A DNA stretch of 64,000 bases from Wenzhouxiangella marina. GTDB lineage: Bacteria; Pseudomonadota; Gammaproteobacteria; Xanthomonadales; Wenzhouxiangellaceae. A program made the translations under genes and the position numbers. The notes beneath the pieces were generated by a model, which saw only the letters and a list, made by a program, of their open reading frames with translations, ran no database searches and was not told the DNA's origin. Numbering within the stretch: position 1 is the first letter of the stretch; every line of letters begins with the position of its first letter. Positions 44,995 through 54,615 of this stretch are shown piece after piece. Location of the stretch: assembly GCF_001187785.1 (NCBI RefSeq), contig NZ_CP012154.1, forward strand, positions 1,606,501 to 1,670,500. Reading direction: 5' to 3'.

Positions 44995-46158
44995 ATGGAC
45001 TTTCGACTGACTGAAGAGCAGCAGATGATCCAGGCTGCCGCCCGTGACTTCGCTCGCAACCAGATTGCGCCCGTTGCCGCCGATTTCGACGCCTCTGGTG
45101 AGTTCCCGCTGGACAATATCCGCGCCATGGGCGAATTGGGCTTGATGGGAATCGAGGTGCCGGAAGCCTACGGTGGCTCCGGGCTCGATACGATCGGCTA
45201 TGTCCTCGCCCTGATGGAGGTCTGTGCGGCCGATGCGGCGCATGGGACGATCATGTCGGTCAATAACTCCCTGTTCTGCAACGGCATCCTGAAGTACGGC
45301 ACCGAAGAGCAGAAGCAGAAGTACGTTCGTGCGATCGCTTCGGGCGAGCAGATCGGCGCCTACGCCCTGACCGAGCCCCAGTCCGGCTCGGATGCCTCCA
45401 GCATGAAGTCCCGTGCCGTGCTGAGCGAGGACGGTTCGCACTACGTGATCAACGCACGCAAGTCCTGGATCACCTCGGGCCCCCATGCCCGCTACCTGGT
45501 GCTGTTCGCGTCGACCGATCCGGCCGCCGGGGCCAAGGGCATCACCGCCTTCATGATCGACACCGAGCGCGAGGGCTTCTCGCGCGGCAAGACCGAACCC
45601 AAGCTGGGGATTCGCGCATCGGCCACCTGTGAGATCGAGCTGAACGACTACCGCTGTCCAGTCGAGGACCGGCTCGGTGAGGACGGACAGGGCTTCAAGA
45701 TCGCCATGAGTGTGCTCGATGCCGGTCGCATCGGCATTGCCGCGCAAGCGGTGGGCATCGCCCAGGCGGCCTACGATGCGAGCCTGGCGTACGCGCGTGA
45801 CCGCAAGGCCTTCGGCAAGGAAATCGGCACCTTCCAGATGATCCAGCAGAAGATCGCGGACATGAAGTGCAAGCTCGAAGCCGCTCGATTGCTGACCCTG
45901 CGCGCCGCCTGGGCCAAGATGCAGGCGGTCGAAACCGGGGCCCGCTTCACGGTGGATGGTTCGATGGCCAAGCTGGTCGCCTCCGAGGCGGCCATGTGGA
46001 TCACCCACCAGGCCGTGCAGCTGCATGGTGGCATGGGTTACAGCAAGGAGATGCCGGTCGAGCGCTATTTCCGCGATGCCAAGATCACCGAGATCTATGA
46101 AGGCACCAGCGAAATCCAGCGGATGGTCATCGCTCGCATGGAAACCGGCCTGCGCTGA
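44995..46158 (+). CDS. acyl-CoA dehydrogenase (short/branched-chain type)
   Basis: A 387-residue FAD enzyme that introduces a trans-2 double bond into acyl-CoA and passes electrons to ETF. The start at 44995 (MDFRLTEEQQMIQAAARDF) matches the family. Motifs: YALTEPQSGSDASSMKSRA, KSWITSG, GIRASATCEIELNDYRCP, QLHGGMGYSKEMPVER, and the catalytic Glu in EIYEGTSEIQRMVIAR at about residue 369. Its length and motifs resemble butyryl- or isobutyryl-type members; chain specificity cannot be fixed. Confidence 0.92.
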   Translation: MDFRLTEEQQMIQAAARDFARNQIAPVAADFDASGEFPLDNIRAMGELGLMGIEVPEAYGGSGLDTIGYVLALMEVCAADAAHGTIMSVNNSLFCNGILKYGTEEQKQKYVRAIASGEQIGAYALTEPQSGSDASSMKSRAVLSEDGSHYVINARKSWITSGPHARYLVLFASTDPAAGAKGITAFMIDTEREGFSRGKTEPKLGIRASATCEIELNDYRCPVEDRLGEDGQGFKIAMSVLDAGRIGIAAQAVGIAQAAYDASLAYARDRKAFGKEIGTFQMIQQKIADMKCKLEAARLLTLRAAWAKMQAVETGARFTVDGSMAKLVASEAAMWITHQAVQLHGGMGYSKEMPVERYFRDAKITEIYEGTSEIQRMVIARMETGLR

Positions 46159-46247
46159 CAGGTCGGTCGAGACAACAAACAAGAGGAGCCGCCCGAATCC
46201 GGGCGGACTGACAGCCATATCACGTCGGGAGTCGGGGCCTGATCGAG

Positions 46248-49200
46248 ATGAGCAAGACCGAAGAACAGAAGAAAGCTGCGCATCTGGCGCAGGTCATGGA
46301 TGCAATTCGCCAGGGCGCAGGCAAGGACCGGGCCGCCGATTTCGCGGCGGAACTGTTCCGGCGGGCGCCGGCCGATGAACTGCTCAGTGTGGATCCGCGC
46401 CAGCATGCCGCGCTTGCCACCCAGTTCTTCGATTTCGCCCAGCAGCGCCGGGCCGGGGAGATCAAGCTCAGGATTTACAATCCCGAGCCCGACAAGCACG
46501 GTTGGGAAACCACCCACACCGTGCTCGAAATCATCAACGATGACATGCCCTTCCTGGTCGACTCGGTGGTGCTCGCCCTGTCCGATCTGGGCATTTCGGC
46601 CCACCTGATCGTCCACCCCGTGCTGCACGTTCGTCGCGATCAGGGCGGTCACTGGCTCGGTCTGGACGATAGCGATGGGGATCAGGGGGCATCGGAATCC
46701 CTGATGCACGTCCAGTTCGACCGGCAGACCTACCCGGAAACTCTGGCCCGCATCGAGCGTCGCGTGCGCAGTGGCCTGGCCGATGTGGCTCGCGCCGTGT
46801 CGGATTGGCCGGCCATGGTCGAGCAGGCGCGGCGCATTGCCGAGCGCCTGCCCGAGACCCATGCACCGATGGGGGCGGGAACGATGAAGGAGACGCAGGA
46901 CTTCTTCGAGTGGCTGGCCGACGACCACTTCACCTTTCTCGGCTACCGCGAGTACGTCATCGAGGACTCCCCGCAGGGGCGCGTACTCAAGCCCGTGCCC
47001 GGCAGCGGGCTGGGGATCATGCACGACGAGCACCGTCAGGCGCCGGCTCGCCTGATCACCGATCTCGGGCCCGGCGTGGCCGAGCCCACGGTGCACGACC
47101 CGGTCATCATCACCAAGACCAACGGCACCTCGACGGTCCATCGCGGCGGCTACATGGACTACATTTCGGTGCTGCATTTCGACGAGGACGGGCGCGTCCG
47201 CGGCGAGAAGCGCCTGATCGGCCTGTTCACCTCCGGAGCCTACATCCGCCGCTGCCAGGACACGCCCCTGGTGCGCATGAAGGTCCGTGAGGTGATCGAG
47301 CAGTCCGGGCTGCGACGCGGCAGCCATGCGGGCAAGGCCTTGCAGCACATTCTCGAGACCCTGCCTCGTGACGAGCTGTTCCAGGCCTCCTCCAGCGACT
47401 TGCTGGACCTGGTCACCGGCATCCTGGATCTGCAGGAGCGTAGCCAGACCCGCTTGTTCATTCGTCGCGAGCGTTTCGGGCGGTTCTTCTCCTGCCTCGT
47501 CTTCATTCCGCGCGACCGATTCAATACGGAGAATCGGCAGAAGATCCAGCAGATTCTCAAGCGGACCCTGAAGGGCGAACGCCTCGACTTCGCGGTTCAG
47601 GTCGGTGAGTCCAATCTCGCTCGAGTGCACGTCGTGGTGCGCCCGAAGGGCGGGCAGGCGATCGATTACGACCTGGCCGACATCGAGGCCAAGATCAAGC
47701 AGGCGGTCCGGGCCTGGTCCGACGAGTTGAGCGAGATCCTGGTGCGCGAGCACGGCGAAGAGCAGGGCCTGGAGATGAGCCGTCGCTACGGCGATGCCTT
47801 CCCGGCCTCCTACACGGAGGATGTCTCGCCCAGCGTGGCCGCCTACGACGTGGCCAATGTGGCCTATCTGCGTGATCTCGACGACCTGCGCATGAGCCTG
47901 TACAAGCCGCGCCAGCGTGAGCGCGGCATCCTGCGCTTCAAGCTGTTCAAGCACGGCGATCCGATCCCGCTCAGCGACGTGCTGCCGATGCTCGAGAACC
48001 TGGGCATGCGGATCGTCTCGGAGCGGCCCTACGAGCTGCGCCTGGGTCAGCGCAGTCGCGTCTGGATCCAGGATTTCGACATGCGCCCGCCCGACGGGGA
48101 AGAAATTCGCCTGGATCTGATTCGCGAGAACTTCCAGACTGCCTTCGAGCAGACCTGGCGCCGCCGCTGCGAGAATGACGGCTTCAATCGACTGGTGCTC
48201 AAGGCCCATATGGGCTGGCGCCAGGTCACATTGCTGCGCGCCTGCTGCAAGTACCTGCTGCAGACAGGGATTCCGTTCTCGCAGTCCTACATGGAGCAGA
48301 CCCTGGCGGCCTGGCCGCTGATCGCGCGCCTGCTGGTCGAGTACTTCGAGCTGCGCTTCGACCCCGATCGGGCGCGCTGGAACAAGGCGCAGCGCGGCAG
48401 TGCGCGCAAGCGCCTGGAGCATCAGTGTCGCTCCTTGCTGGCCGGCTATCAGGACGAGGTGCTGCACGAACTGGTCGCCGAGCTCTGCGAAGGGCTCGAG
48501 CAGGGGCAGGCCGACGCGGACGCGATGCCGATCCGCAAGACCATCCTGCGCGCCATCGACAGCGTCACGTCCGCCGATCAGGACCGCATTCTGCGAGCCT
48601 TCTACGATCTGATCCGCTCGATGCTGCGGACCAATTTCTTCCAGCTCGACGCTCGCGGCGAGCCCCATGAGCACATGAGCTTCAAGCTCGATTCCTCGCT
48701 GGTGCCGGAACTGCCGCGTCCGCGGCCGTATCGGGAGATCTGGGTCTATTCACCGCGCGTCGAAGGTATCCATCTGCGCGGAGGCAAGGTCGCGCGCGGA
48801 GGCTTGCGCTGGTCCGATCGACGCGAGGACTTCCGCACCGAAGTGCTCGGTCTGATGCGTGCCCAGAACGTCAAGAACACGATGATCGTGCCGGTCGGTG
48901 CCAAGGGCGGTTTCGTCGTCAAGCAGCCGCCCGAGGGCGAGGATCGCGATGCGATGATTGCCGAGGTGGTCTACTGCTACCGGAGCTTCATCCACGGCCT
49001 GCTCGATATCACCGATAACCTGGACGGTGAAGACATTCGTCCGCCGGAGCGGGTCGTCCGTCACGACGACGATGACCCGTACCTGGTCGTGGCCGCCGAC
49101 AAGGGCACGGCCACCTTCTCCGATATCGCCAACGCGATCTCGGCCGAGCACGGTTTCTGGATGGACGATGCCTTCGCTTCCGGTGGATCGAACGGCTATG

Positions 49201-51191
49201 ACCACAAGAAGATGGGCATCACCGCCAAGGGCGCCTGGGAGTCGGTCAAGCGGCACTTCCGCGAGCTCGGTCTGGACACGCAGTCGGAAGCTTTCAGCGT
49301 CGTTGGCATCGGTGACATGGCCGGTGATGTCTTCGGTAACGGCATGCTGCTTTCCCGGCATATCCGCCTGAAGGCCGCCTTCAACCACATGCACATCTTC
49401 CTCGATCCGCATCCGGACGAGGAAGCCAGCTACAAGGAGCGCAAGCGCCTGTTCGAGCTGCCAAGGTCGACATGGGCCGACTACGACAGCAAGCTGATTT
49501 CGCCGGGCGGCGGAGTCTTCTCCCGCCAGGCCAAGTCGATCGAGCTGTCCGATCAGGTGCGCGAGTGGCTCGGCATCGAGGAGCGCTCGCTGGCGCCGCA
49601 CGAGCTGATCCGGGCCCTGCTCAAGGCACCGGTGGACCTGCTCTGGAACGGTGGCATCGGAACCTATGTCAAGGCCGAGACCGAAACGCACGCCGACGTC
49701 GGCGATCTGGCCAACAACCTGGTCCGCGTCAATGGCAAGGAGCTGCGCTGCCGCGTGGTCGGGGAGGGCGGCAATCTGGGTCTGACCCAGCTCGGTCGCA
49801 TCGAATACGCGCTCAGCGGCGGTCGGATCAACACCGATTTCATCGACAATTCGGCCGGCGTGGATTGTTCCGACCACGAGGTCAACATTAAGATCCTGCT
49901 CAACCTGGCCATGGATCGTGGCCGTCTGGATGTCAGCGCTCGCAACGAACTGCTCAGCGAAATGACCGCTGAGGTTTCTGATCTGGTATTGCGCAGCAAC
50001 TACCTGCAGACCCAGGCCCTGAGCATGATGGAAAGCATGACCGGCGATCGCCTCGGCGCCGAAGAGCACTTCATCGCGATGCTCGATCGGCAAGGTGTGT
50101 TCGATCGCGACCTCGAGCAGCTGCCGGACGAGGAAGCCCTGCGCGAGCGCGTGGCACGCGGCCAGGGTCTGACGCGGCCGGAGCTGTCCCTGCTGCTGTC
50201 CTACGGCAAGATCACCCTGTACAAGGACCTGCTGGCCTCCGATGTGCCGGAAGATCCGTACCTGTCGCGCGAGCTGGAGGGGTATTTCCCGAGCGCGCTT
50301 CGCGAGCGCTTCGGTGATCTGATGCCGGAGCATCGCCTGTGGCGCGAGATCATCGCCACCAAGGTGACCAACTCGATCGTCAACCGGATGGGCGCGAACT
50401 TCGCCATGCGCCTGCGAGAGGACACCGGTGCGAACTCCGCGACCATCGCCAAGGCCTACACGGTGGTTCGCGAGATCTTCGGCGCACGCGACTACTGGGC
50501 GGCGATCGAAGCCCTGGACAACCAGGTGCCGGCGTCCCTGCAGACCGAAGCGATCCTCGAGATGTGGAACCTGCTGCGGCAGATGACGCGTCGCCTGATT
50601 GCCCTGCCGGGCGGTTATGCCATCGACATTTCGAGCAAGGTGCAGCGCTTCGCTCCGGGCATCGAGATCTACTCTTCCTGTCTGGACAAGGTGCTCAGCA
50701 GCGGTCTGAAGGCCCGACTGGTCGAACGTCGCGCGAGCCTGGTCGAGGCGGGCATGCCCGAGGAGCTGGCACAGCGCATCGCACAGCTGCGCTACATGAA
50801 CGCCTCGCTGGACATCGTCGACGAGGCGCGCACCCAGGAGCGCGACGTGGCCGAGGTCACTCGCATCTACTTCGAACTGCTCAATCGTCTCAGCCTGAAG
50901 TGGCTTCGTCAGCAGGTCGAGAAGCTGCCGGTCGAGCGCCAGTGGCATGCCCACGCCCGCGGTAATCTGCGCGACGAGCTCTACGACTACCACCGTCATC
51001 TGACCCGTCGAGTCCTGACCGAATGCGGGGAAGAAGAGAAGCCGGTCGAGGCCTGGTTCAAGCGCTTCGAGGCGGAAATCTCGCGCGTGTCGGTGATGCT
51101 CGAGGAAATGCGCAACATGGGGCAGGCCGACTACCCATCGATGCAGGTGGCCATCAAGGGCCTCGGCCAGTTGCTCAACGCGACCTCCTGA
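46248..51191 (+). CDS. NAD-dependent glutamate dehydrogenase, large (GDH-180 type)
   Basis: A 1647-residue enzyme that deaminates glutamate to 2-oxoglutarate with NAD+, a catabolic role. The N-terminal 700 residues are the regulatory region with ACT-like segments (DDMPFLVDSVVLALSDLGISAHLIVHPVL). The catalytic centre is GGLRWSDRREDFRTEVLGLMRAQNVKNTMIVPVGAKGGFVVK, then SGGSNGYDHKKMGITAKGAWESVKRHFRELG and the Rossmann part VVGEGGNLGLTQLGRIEYAL. Full length compared with the family at about 1600. Its stop overlaps the nadK start by one base, so an NAD-using enzyme and an NADP-making enzyme are co-translated. Confidence 0.96.
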   Translation: MSKTEEQKKAAHLAQVMDAIRQGAGKDRAADFAAELFRRAPADELLSVDPRQHAALATQFFDFAQQRRAGEIKLRIYNPEPDKHGWETTHTVLEIINDDMPFLVDSVVLALSDLGISAHLIVHPVLHVRRDQGGHWLGLDDSDGDQGASESLMHVQFDRQTYPETLARIERRVRSGLADVARAVSDWPAMVEQARRIAERLPETHAPMGAGTMKETQDFFEWLADDHFTFLGYREYVIEDSPQGRVLKPVPGSGLGIMHDEHRQAPARLITDLGPGVAEPTVHDPVIITKTNGTSTVHRGGYMDYISVLHFDEDGRVRGEKRLIGLFTSGAYIRRCQDTPLVRMKVREVIEQSGLRRGSHAGKALQHILETLPRDELFQASSSDLLDLVTGILDLQERSQTRLFIRRERFGRFFSCLVFIPRDRFNTENRQKIQQILKRTLKGERLDFAVQVGESNLARVHVVVRPKGGQAIDYDLADIEAKIKQAVRAWSDELSEILVREHGEEQGLEMSRRYGDAFPASYTEDVSPSVAAYDVANVAYLRDLDDLRMSLYKPRQRERGILRFKLFKHGDPIPLSDVLPMLENLGMRIVSERPYELRLGQRSRVWIQDFDMRPPDGEEIRLDLIRENFQTAFEQTWRRRCENDGFNRLVLKAHMGWRQVTLLRACCKYLLQTGIPFSQSYMEQTLAAWPLIARLLVEYFELRFDPDRARWNKAQRGSARKRLEHQCRSLLAGYQDEVLHELVAELCEGLEQGQADADAMPIRKTILRAIDSVTSADQDRILRAFYDLIRSMLRTNFFQLDARGEPHEHMSFKLDSSLVPELPRPRPYREIWVYSPRVEGIHLRGGKVARGGLRWSDRREDFRTEVLGLMRAQNVKNTMIVPVGAKGGFVVKQPPEGEDRDAMIAEVVYCYRSFIHGLLDITDNLDGEDIRPPERVVRHDDDDPYLVVAADKGTATFSDIANAISAEHGFWMDDAFASGGSNGYDHKKMGITAKGAWESVKRHFRELGLDTQSEAFSVVGIGDMAGDVFGNGMLLSRHIRLKAAFNHMHIFLDPHPDEEASYKERKRLFELPRSTWADYDSKLISPGGGVFSRQAKSIELSDQVREWLGIEERSLAPHELIRALLKAPVDLLWNGGIGTYVKAETETHADVGDLANNLVRVNGKELRCRVVGEGGNLGLTQLGRIEYALSGGRINTDFIDNSAGVDCSDHEVNIKILLNLAMDRGRLDVSARNELLSEMTAEVSDLVLRSNYLQTQALSMMESMTGDRLGAEEHFIAMLDRQGVFDRDLEQLPDEEALRERVARGQGLTRPELSLLLSYGKITLYKDLLASDVPEDPYLSRELEGYFPSALRERFGDLMPEHRLWREIIATKVTNSIVNRMGANFAMRLREDTGANSATIAKAYTVVREIFGARDYWAAIEALDNQVPASLQTEAILEMWNLLRQMTRRLIALPGGYAIDISSKVQRFAPGIEIYSSCLDKVLSSGLKARLVERRASLVEAGMPEELAQRIAQLRYMNASLDIVDEARTQERDVAEVTRIYFELLNRLSLKWLRQQVEKLPVERQWHAHARGNLRDELYDYHRHLTRRVLTECGEEEKPVEAWFKRFEAEISRVSVMLEEMRNMGQADYPSMQVAIKGLGQLLNATS

Positions 51192-51961
51192 TGGCGAAGT
51201 CACCGGCCCTGGCCTTTCTTGCCAGTGAACACCCGGGTGCGCAGCATGCCGCCCGGGTCTGCCGGGAGCGCTATGGCAGCGTGGCACCCGCCCAGGCCGA
51301 CGTGATCGTCGTGCTGGGCGGCGACGGTTTCATGTTGCACACCCTGCACGAACACACCGATCTTGGCCTGCCGGTCTTCGGTATGCGCCTCGGAGACGTG
51401 GGCTTCCTGATGAATCGCTATGCCCCGGACGAGCTGATCGAGCGTATCGAACAGGCGCGTCTGGTCGAACTCACGCCCCTGGTCATGGAGGCCGGCCGTG
51501 AGGATGGCACGAGCCATCGGGCGGTGGCCATAAACGAGGTGTCCCTGCTTCGCCAGACCAGTCAGGCGGCCAATCTGAAGATCATGGTCAACGGGCAGGA
51601 GCGTGTCGAGCGCCTGGTGGCCGATGGCGCCCTGGTGGCGACCGCGGCAGGCTCCACGGCCTATAACCTGTCAGCGCACGGGCCGATCCTGCCCCTGGGC
51701 ACGGAGGCCATCGTGCTGACGCCGATCAGTCCCTTCCGTCCGCGGCGCTGGCAGGGTGCGATCCTGCCTGCCTCCGCAGTGGTAAGATTCGAGGTGCAGC
51801 AGCCGGCCCGGCGGCCCGTCAGCGCCACGGCCGACTACGACGAATTCCGCGACGTGGCCTGGGTGGAAGTGCGGCAGAGTCGGCGCATGCGCCACCGTCT
51901 GCTGTTCGACCCGGAGCATTCGCTCGAAGAGCGGATTCTCAACGAACAATTCCTGACCTGA
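51191..51961 (+). CDS. nadK: NAD kinase
   Basis: A 256-residue kinase that makes NADP from NAD and ATP. The GGDG motif is in VIVVLGGDGFMLHTLHEH, with the second motif in LVADGALVATAAGSTAYNLSAHGPILPLG. NEVSLLRQTSQAANLKIMVNG follows the family. It lacks the longer N-terminus of E. coli NadK and resembles the compact form found in alphaproteobacteria. The start ATG at 51191 overlaps the glutamate dehydrogenase stop (TGATG). Confidence 0.93.
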   Translation: MAKSPALAFLASEHPGAQHAARVCRERYGSVAPAQADVIVVLGGDGFMLHTLHEHTDLGLPVFGMRLGDVGFLMNRYAPDELIERIEQARLVELTPLVMEAGREDGTSHRAVAINEVSLLRQTSQAANLKIMVNGQERVERLVADGALVATAAGSTAYNLSAHGPILPLGTEAIVLTPISPFRPRRWQGAILPASAVVRFEVQQPARRPVSATADYDEFRDVAWVEVRQSRRMRHRLLFDPEHSLEERILNEQFLT

Positions 51962-51984
51962 TCCGGATCCGGACCGACCTTACG

Positions 51985-52914
51985 ATGAGTGACACCGATT
52001 ACCAGGAAAACGAAGCCGAAGGGGCGCCCGGTCCGCTGCTGATCGGGATCTCGTCGCGAGCACTCTTCGACCTGGACTCCACTCACAAGATCTACGAAGA
52101 GCAGGGCCTGGAAGCGTACATGGCCTACCAGCGCGAGCGCGAGGACGAGATCCTGCAGCCCGGCGTGGCCTTCAATCTGGTCAAGAAACTGCTGCATCTG
52201 AACCAGGACGGCATGGATCATCCCGGCGTCGAGGTCATACTGCTCTCGCGCAACAGTGCCGACACCGGGCTTCGCATCTTCAATTCCATCGAGCACTACG
52301 GCCTGGACGTCCAGCGCGCCGTCTTCACCAATGGGGCCAGCCCCTCGCAATACATCGAGCCCTCGGGCGTGCAGTTGTTTCTGTCTGCAAACGAGGATGA
52401 CGTGCGTCGGGTGCTGATGGCAGGCTACGCGGCGGCCACGATTCTGCCCTCGGCCACCCGCGAGAATCATTCCAGCCAGCTTCGCCTGGCCTTCGACGGG
52501 GACGCGGTGATCTTTTCCGACGAGGCCGAGCGAGTCTACAAGGAGCAGGGCCTGGCGGCCTTTTCCGATTCGGAGCGTCGCGCGGCCAGCCAGCCCCTGG
52601 CGGCCGGTCCGTTCAAGCGGGTCCTCGAGGGGATCCAGCGCATCCAGTCGGCCTATCCGGTCGAGGAAAACCCGATTCGCACGGCCCTGATCACGGCGCG
52701 CTCGGCACCGGCCCACAAGCGCGTGATCCTGACCCTGCGTGCCTGGGGTATCCGGGTCGACGAGGCCTTGTTCCTGGGCGGACGGCAGAAGGCCCCGTTC
52801 CTGCGTGCTTTCGGCGCCGACATCTTCTTCGATGACCAGCAGATGCACTGCTCGATCGCCAGCAAGGAAGTCGCGACGGGCCATGTGCCGCATGGGGTGG
52901 CCAACGAGCCCTGA
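51985..52914 (+). CDS. cytosolic 5'-nucleotidase (NT5C1-like)
   Basis: A 309-residue protein of the 5'-nucleotidase family related to animal cytosolic 5'-nucleotidase 1A. Visible: ISSRALFDLDSTHKIYEEQGLEAYMAYQ, EVILLSRNSADTGLRIFNSI, AFDGDAVIFSDEAERVYKEQGL, and LFLGGRQKAPFLRAFGADIFFDDQQMH. These give the haloacid dehalogenase-like catalytic Asp residues. It should dephosphorylate nucleoside monophosphates such as AMP in the cytoplasm. It starts 23 bp after nadK, consistent with a nucleotide-pool operon. Confidence 0.88.
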   Translation: MSDTDYQENEAEGAPGPLLIGISSRALFDLDSTHKIYEEQGLEAYMAYQREREDEILQPGVAFNLVKKLLHLNQDGMDHPGVEVILLSRNSADTGLRIFNSIEHYGLDVQRAVFTNGASPSQYIEPSGVQLFLSANEDDVRRVLMAGYAAATILPSATRENHSSQLRLAFDGDAVIFSDEAERVYKEQGLAAFSDSERRAASQPLAAGPFKRVLEGIQRIQSAYPVEENPIRTALITARSAPAHKRVILTLRAWGIRVDEALFLGGRQKAPFLRAFGADIFFDDQQMHCSIASKEVATGHVPHGVANEP

Positions 52915-53047
52915 TCGGCGGCCGCCCGGCCCAGGCTCATCGGGTCTGACCGAGTGCTTCCATCAAAGAGCTTCCATCCAGGAGCGTGATCCCTGAGTGC
53001 CCGGTTTTCCGTACGGAGAACCAACACTCTTCTTTCTGGAGCACGCC

Positions 53048-54487
53048 ATGTCTGCCTTTGCCTCTCGCGGCCGTTTTCGGATGGTCCCTTTCCTGGTGGT
53101 CTCGATGCTTGCCACTCCGGCCGTTGCGGTCGATACGGTGCCTGACCCGAGCTGGGATGGTGACGGGGTCGCCGTGGCCACCGGTTTCTCCTCCGGGAAC
53201 GCAGCCGTCAGCGATCCTCTCGGCGATCTGTATCGGACCGGTACAGGCAAGCTCGTCATGATCTCCCGCCCGTCGGATTACGACGGGGTGCTCATGTGGC
53301 GCCTGAACGCCGATGGCAGTACCGACACCAGCTTCGGCGGCGGTGATGGCGTCACCGAGCCGGACTGGCTCGGCGGTAATTTCTATCCGACAAGCAGCCT
53401 CCGTCGTTCGGATGGGCAGATCGCGATCGCCGGTCGTGCCAATGGCCATTCCGGTGTCTGTCTTCTTCCTGTGGCCGGGACCGCCTTCAACGGCAGCTTC
53501 GGCGACGACAATGGCTGCGCCACCCACACCTTCCTGGAGTTCACCGAGGGGCTGGACTACGAGAGCTACAGTGACCTGGTCAATCTGCCCGGCAATGCCC
53601 TGCTGGCGGTGGGCCATTACAACGACGACCAGATCCTGATCACCACCACGGCCGTGACCCTGTCCGGAATGGACGATGTGGGTGCGCCGCTGATCGGCTT
53701 CGGCGTCGACGGTCATGTCGCGCTGGAGTGGGAAGGTCTGCTGACGCTCCGGCCCCACGTGACACGGGTACGTGGCGGACAGGTCGTTGTCCTGTTCGGT
53801 GGAATCCGTTACGTTCCCGAATTCACTCAGGACCTCTACGCCGTGCGGATCAATATCGCCGATGGCAGTATCGATACGAGCTACGGTGACAACGGTCTGG
53901 CGCGCGTGCATTTCGATGGTGTGGGCGGCGGTGATGCCCGAGTCGCCGTGCGCGACGCGCAGATGTTGAGCGATGGCAGCGTGGTCGCTGCCCTGCAGCT
54001 CGCCGATGAAGGCGAGCTCGACTGGATCGGTGTGGCCAAGCTCGACCCGGCAGGTCAGGCCGATCCTTCCTTCGGCAATATCGGTGGTCGGGTCTGGTTT
54101 CGCTTCGATGAACTGTTCCAGTATCAGGTCGTCGGCGGCATGACGGTCGACGAGCAGGGGCGCATGCTGATCACGGTGACGATCGGTGACGATCCGGACT
54201 GGCTCAATGGCAGCGAACTGGCCATGGCTCGCTTGTTGGCCGACGGCCGCTTCGACCGACGCTTCGGTGAGTCCGGTCGCTGGCGCATGGAGCTGGACCG
54301 CGCGGGCCCGGGCTCGAAGGACATCGCGGTCTCGGCGCGCTATGAAAACGGACGATTGTTGTTGGGCGCAGTCTCGGACGGGCAGGTCGGGGACCTGATC
54401 GCGGAACTCGAGCCGACCATCCTGGGCTTCGAGTCGACCTTGTTTCGCGATCGCTTCGAGGCGCCGCTGCTGCAGCCGGAACCCTGA
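53048..54487 (+). CDS. secreted delta-60 repeat protein
   Basis: A 479-residue protein with a signal peptide (FRMVPFLVVSMLATPAVAVD). It contains repeated propeller-like blades of the delta-60 type: RLNADGSTDTSFGGGDG, VRINIADGSIDTSYGDNGLARV, VAKLDPAGQADPSFGNIGGRV and ARLLADGRFDRRFGESGRWRM. The start at 53048 has GGAG 9 bases upstream; an upstream ATG at 52997 is also open. Such proteins are extracellular or surface-exposed and of unknown function. Confidence 0.83.
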   Translation: MSAFASRGRFRMVPFLVVSMLATPAVAVDTVPDPSWDGDGVAVATGFSSGNAAVSDPLGDLYRTGTGKLVMISRPSDYDGVLMWRLNADGSTDTSFGGGDGVTEPDWLGGNFYPTSSLRRSDGQIAIAGRANGHSGVCLLPVAGTAFNGSFGDDNGCATHTFLEFTEGLDYESYSDLVNLPGNALLAVGHYNDDQILITTTAVTLSGMDDVGAPLIGFGVDGHVALEWEGLLTLRPHVTRVRGGQVVVLFGGIRYVPEFTQDLYAVRINIADGSIDTSYGDNGLARVHFDGVGGGDARVAVRDAQMLSDGSVVAALQLADEGELDWIGVAKLDPAGQADPSFGNIGGRVWFRFDELFQYQVVGGMTVDEQGRMLITVTIGDDPDWLNGSELAMARLLADGRFDRRFGESGRWRMELDRAGPGSKDIAVSARYENGRLLLGAVSDGQVGDLIAELEPTILGFESTLFRDRFEAPLLQPEP

Positions 54488-54524
54488 TCAACCTGCGTTT
54501 CGGTCGCAGTCACAAGCCATGATC

Positions 54525-54553
54525 TTGACCTCGCGGGCAGGGGCAATTACAGT
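54525..54553 (+). promoter_or_regulatory. promoter of the amidohydrolase gene
   Basis: TTGACC (54525-54530), 17 bases, then TACAGT (54548-54553), about 60 bases before the start codon. Confidence 0.5.
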
Positions 54554-54615
54554 CGACCGGCTTCGCGTTCGACTTCCTGAGCGCTCCTGACGTGCGCCCC
54601 CGCAAGGACTTTTCC

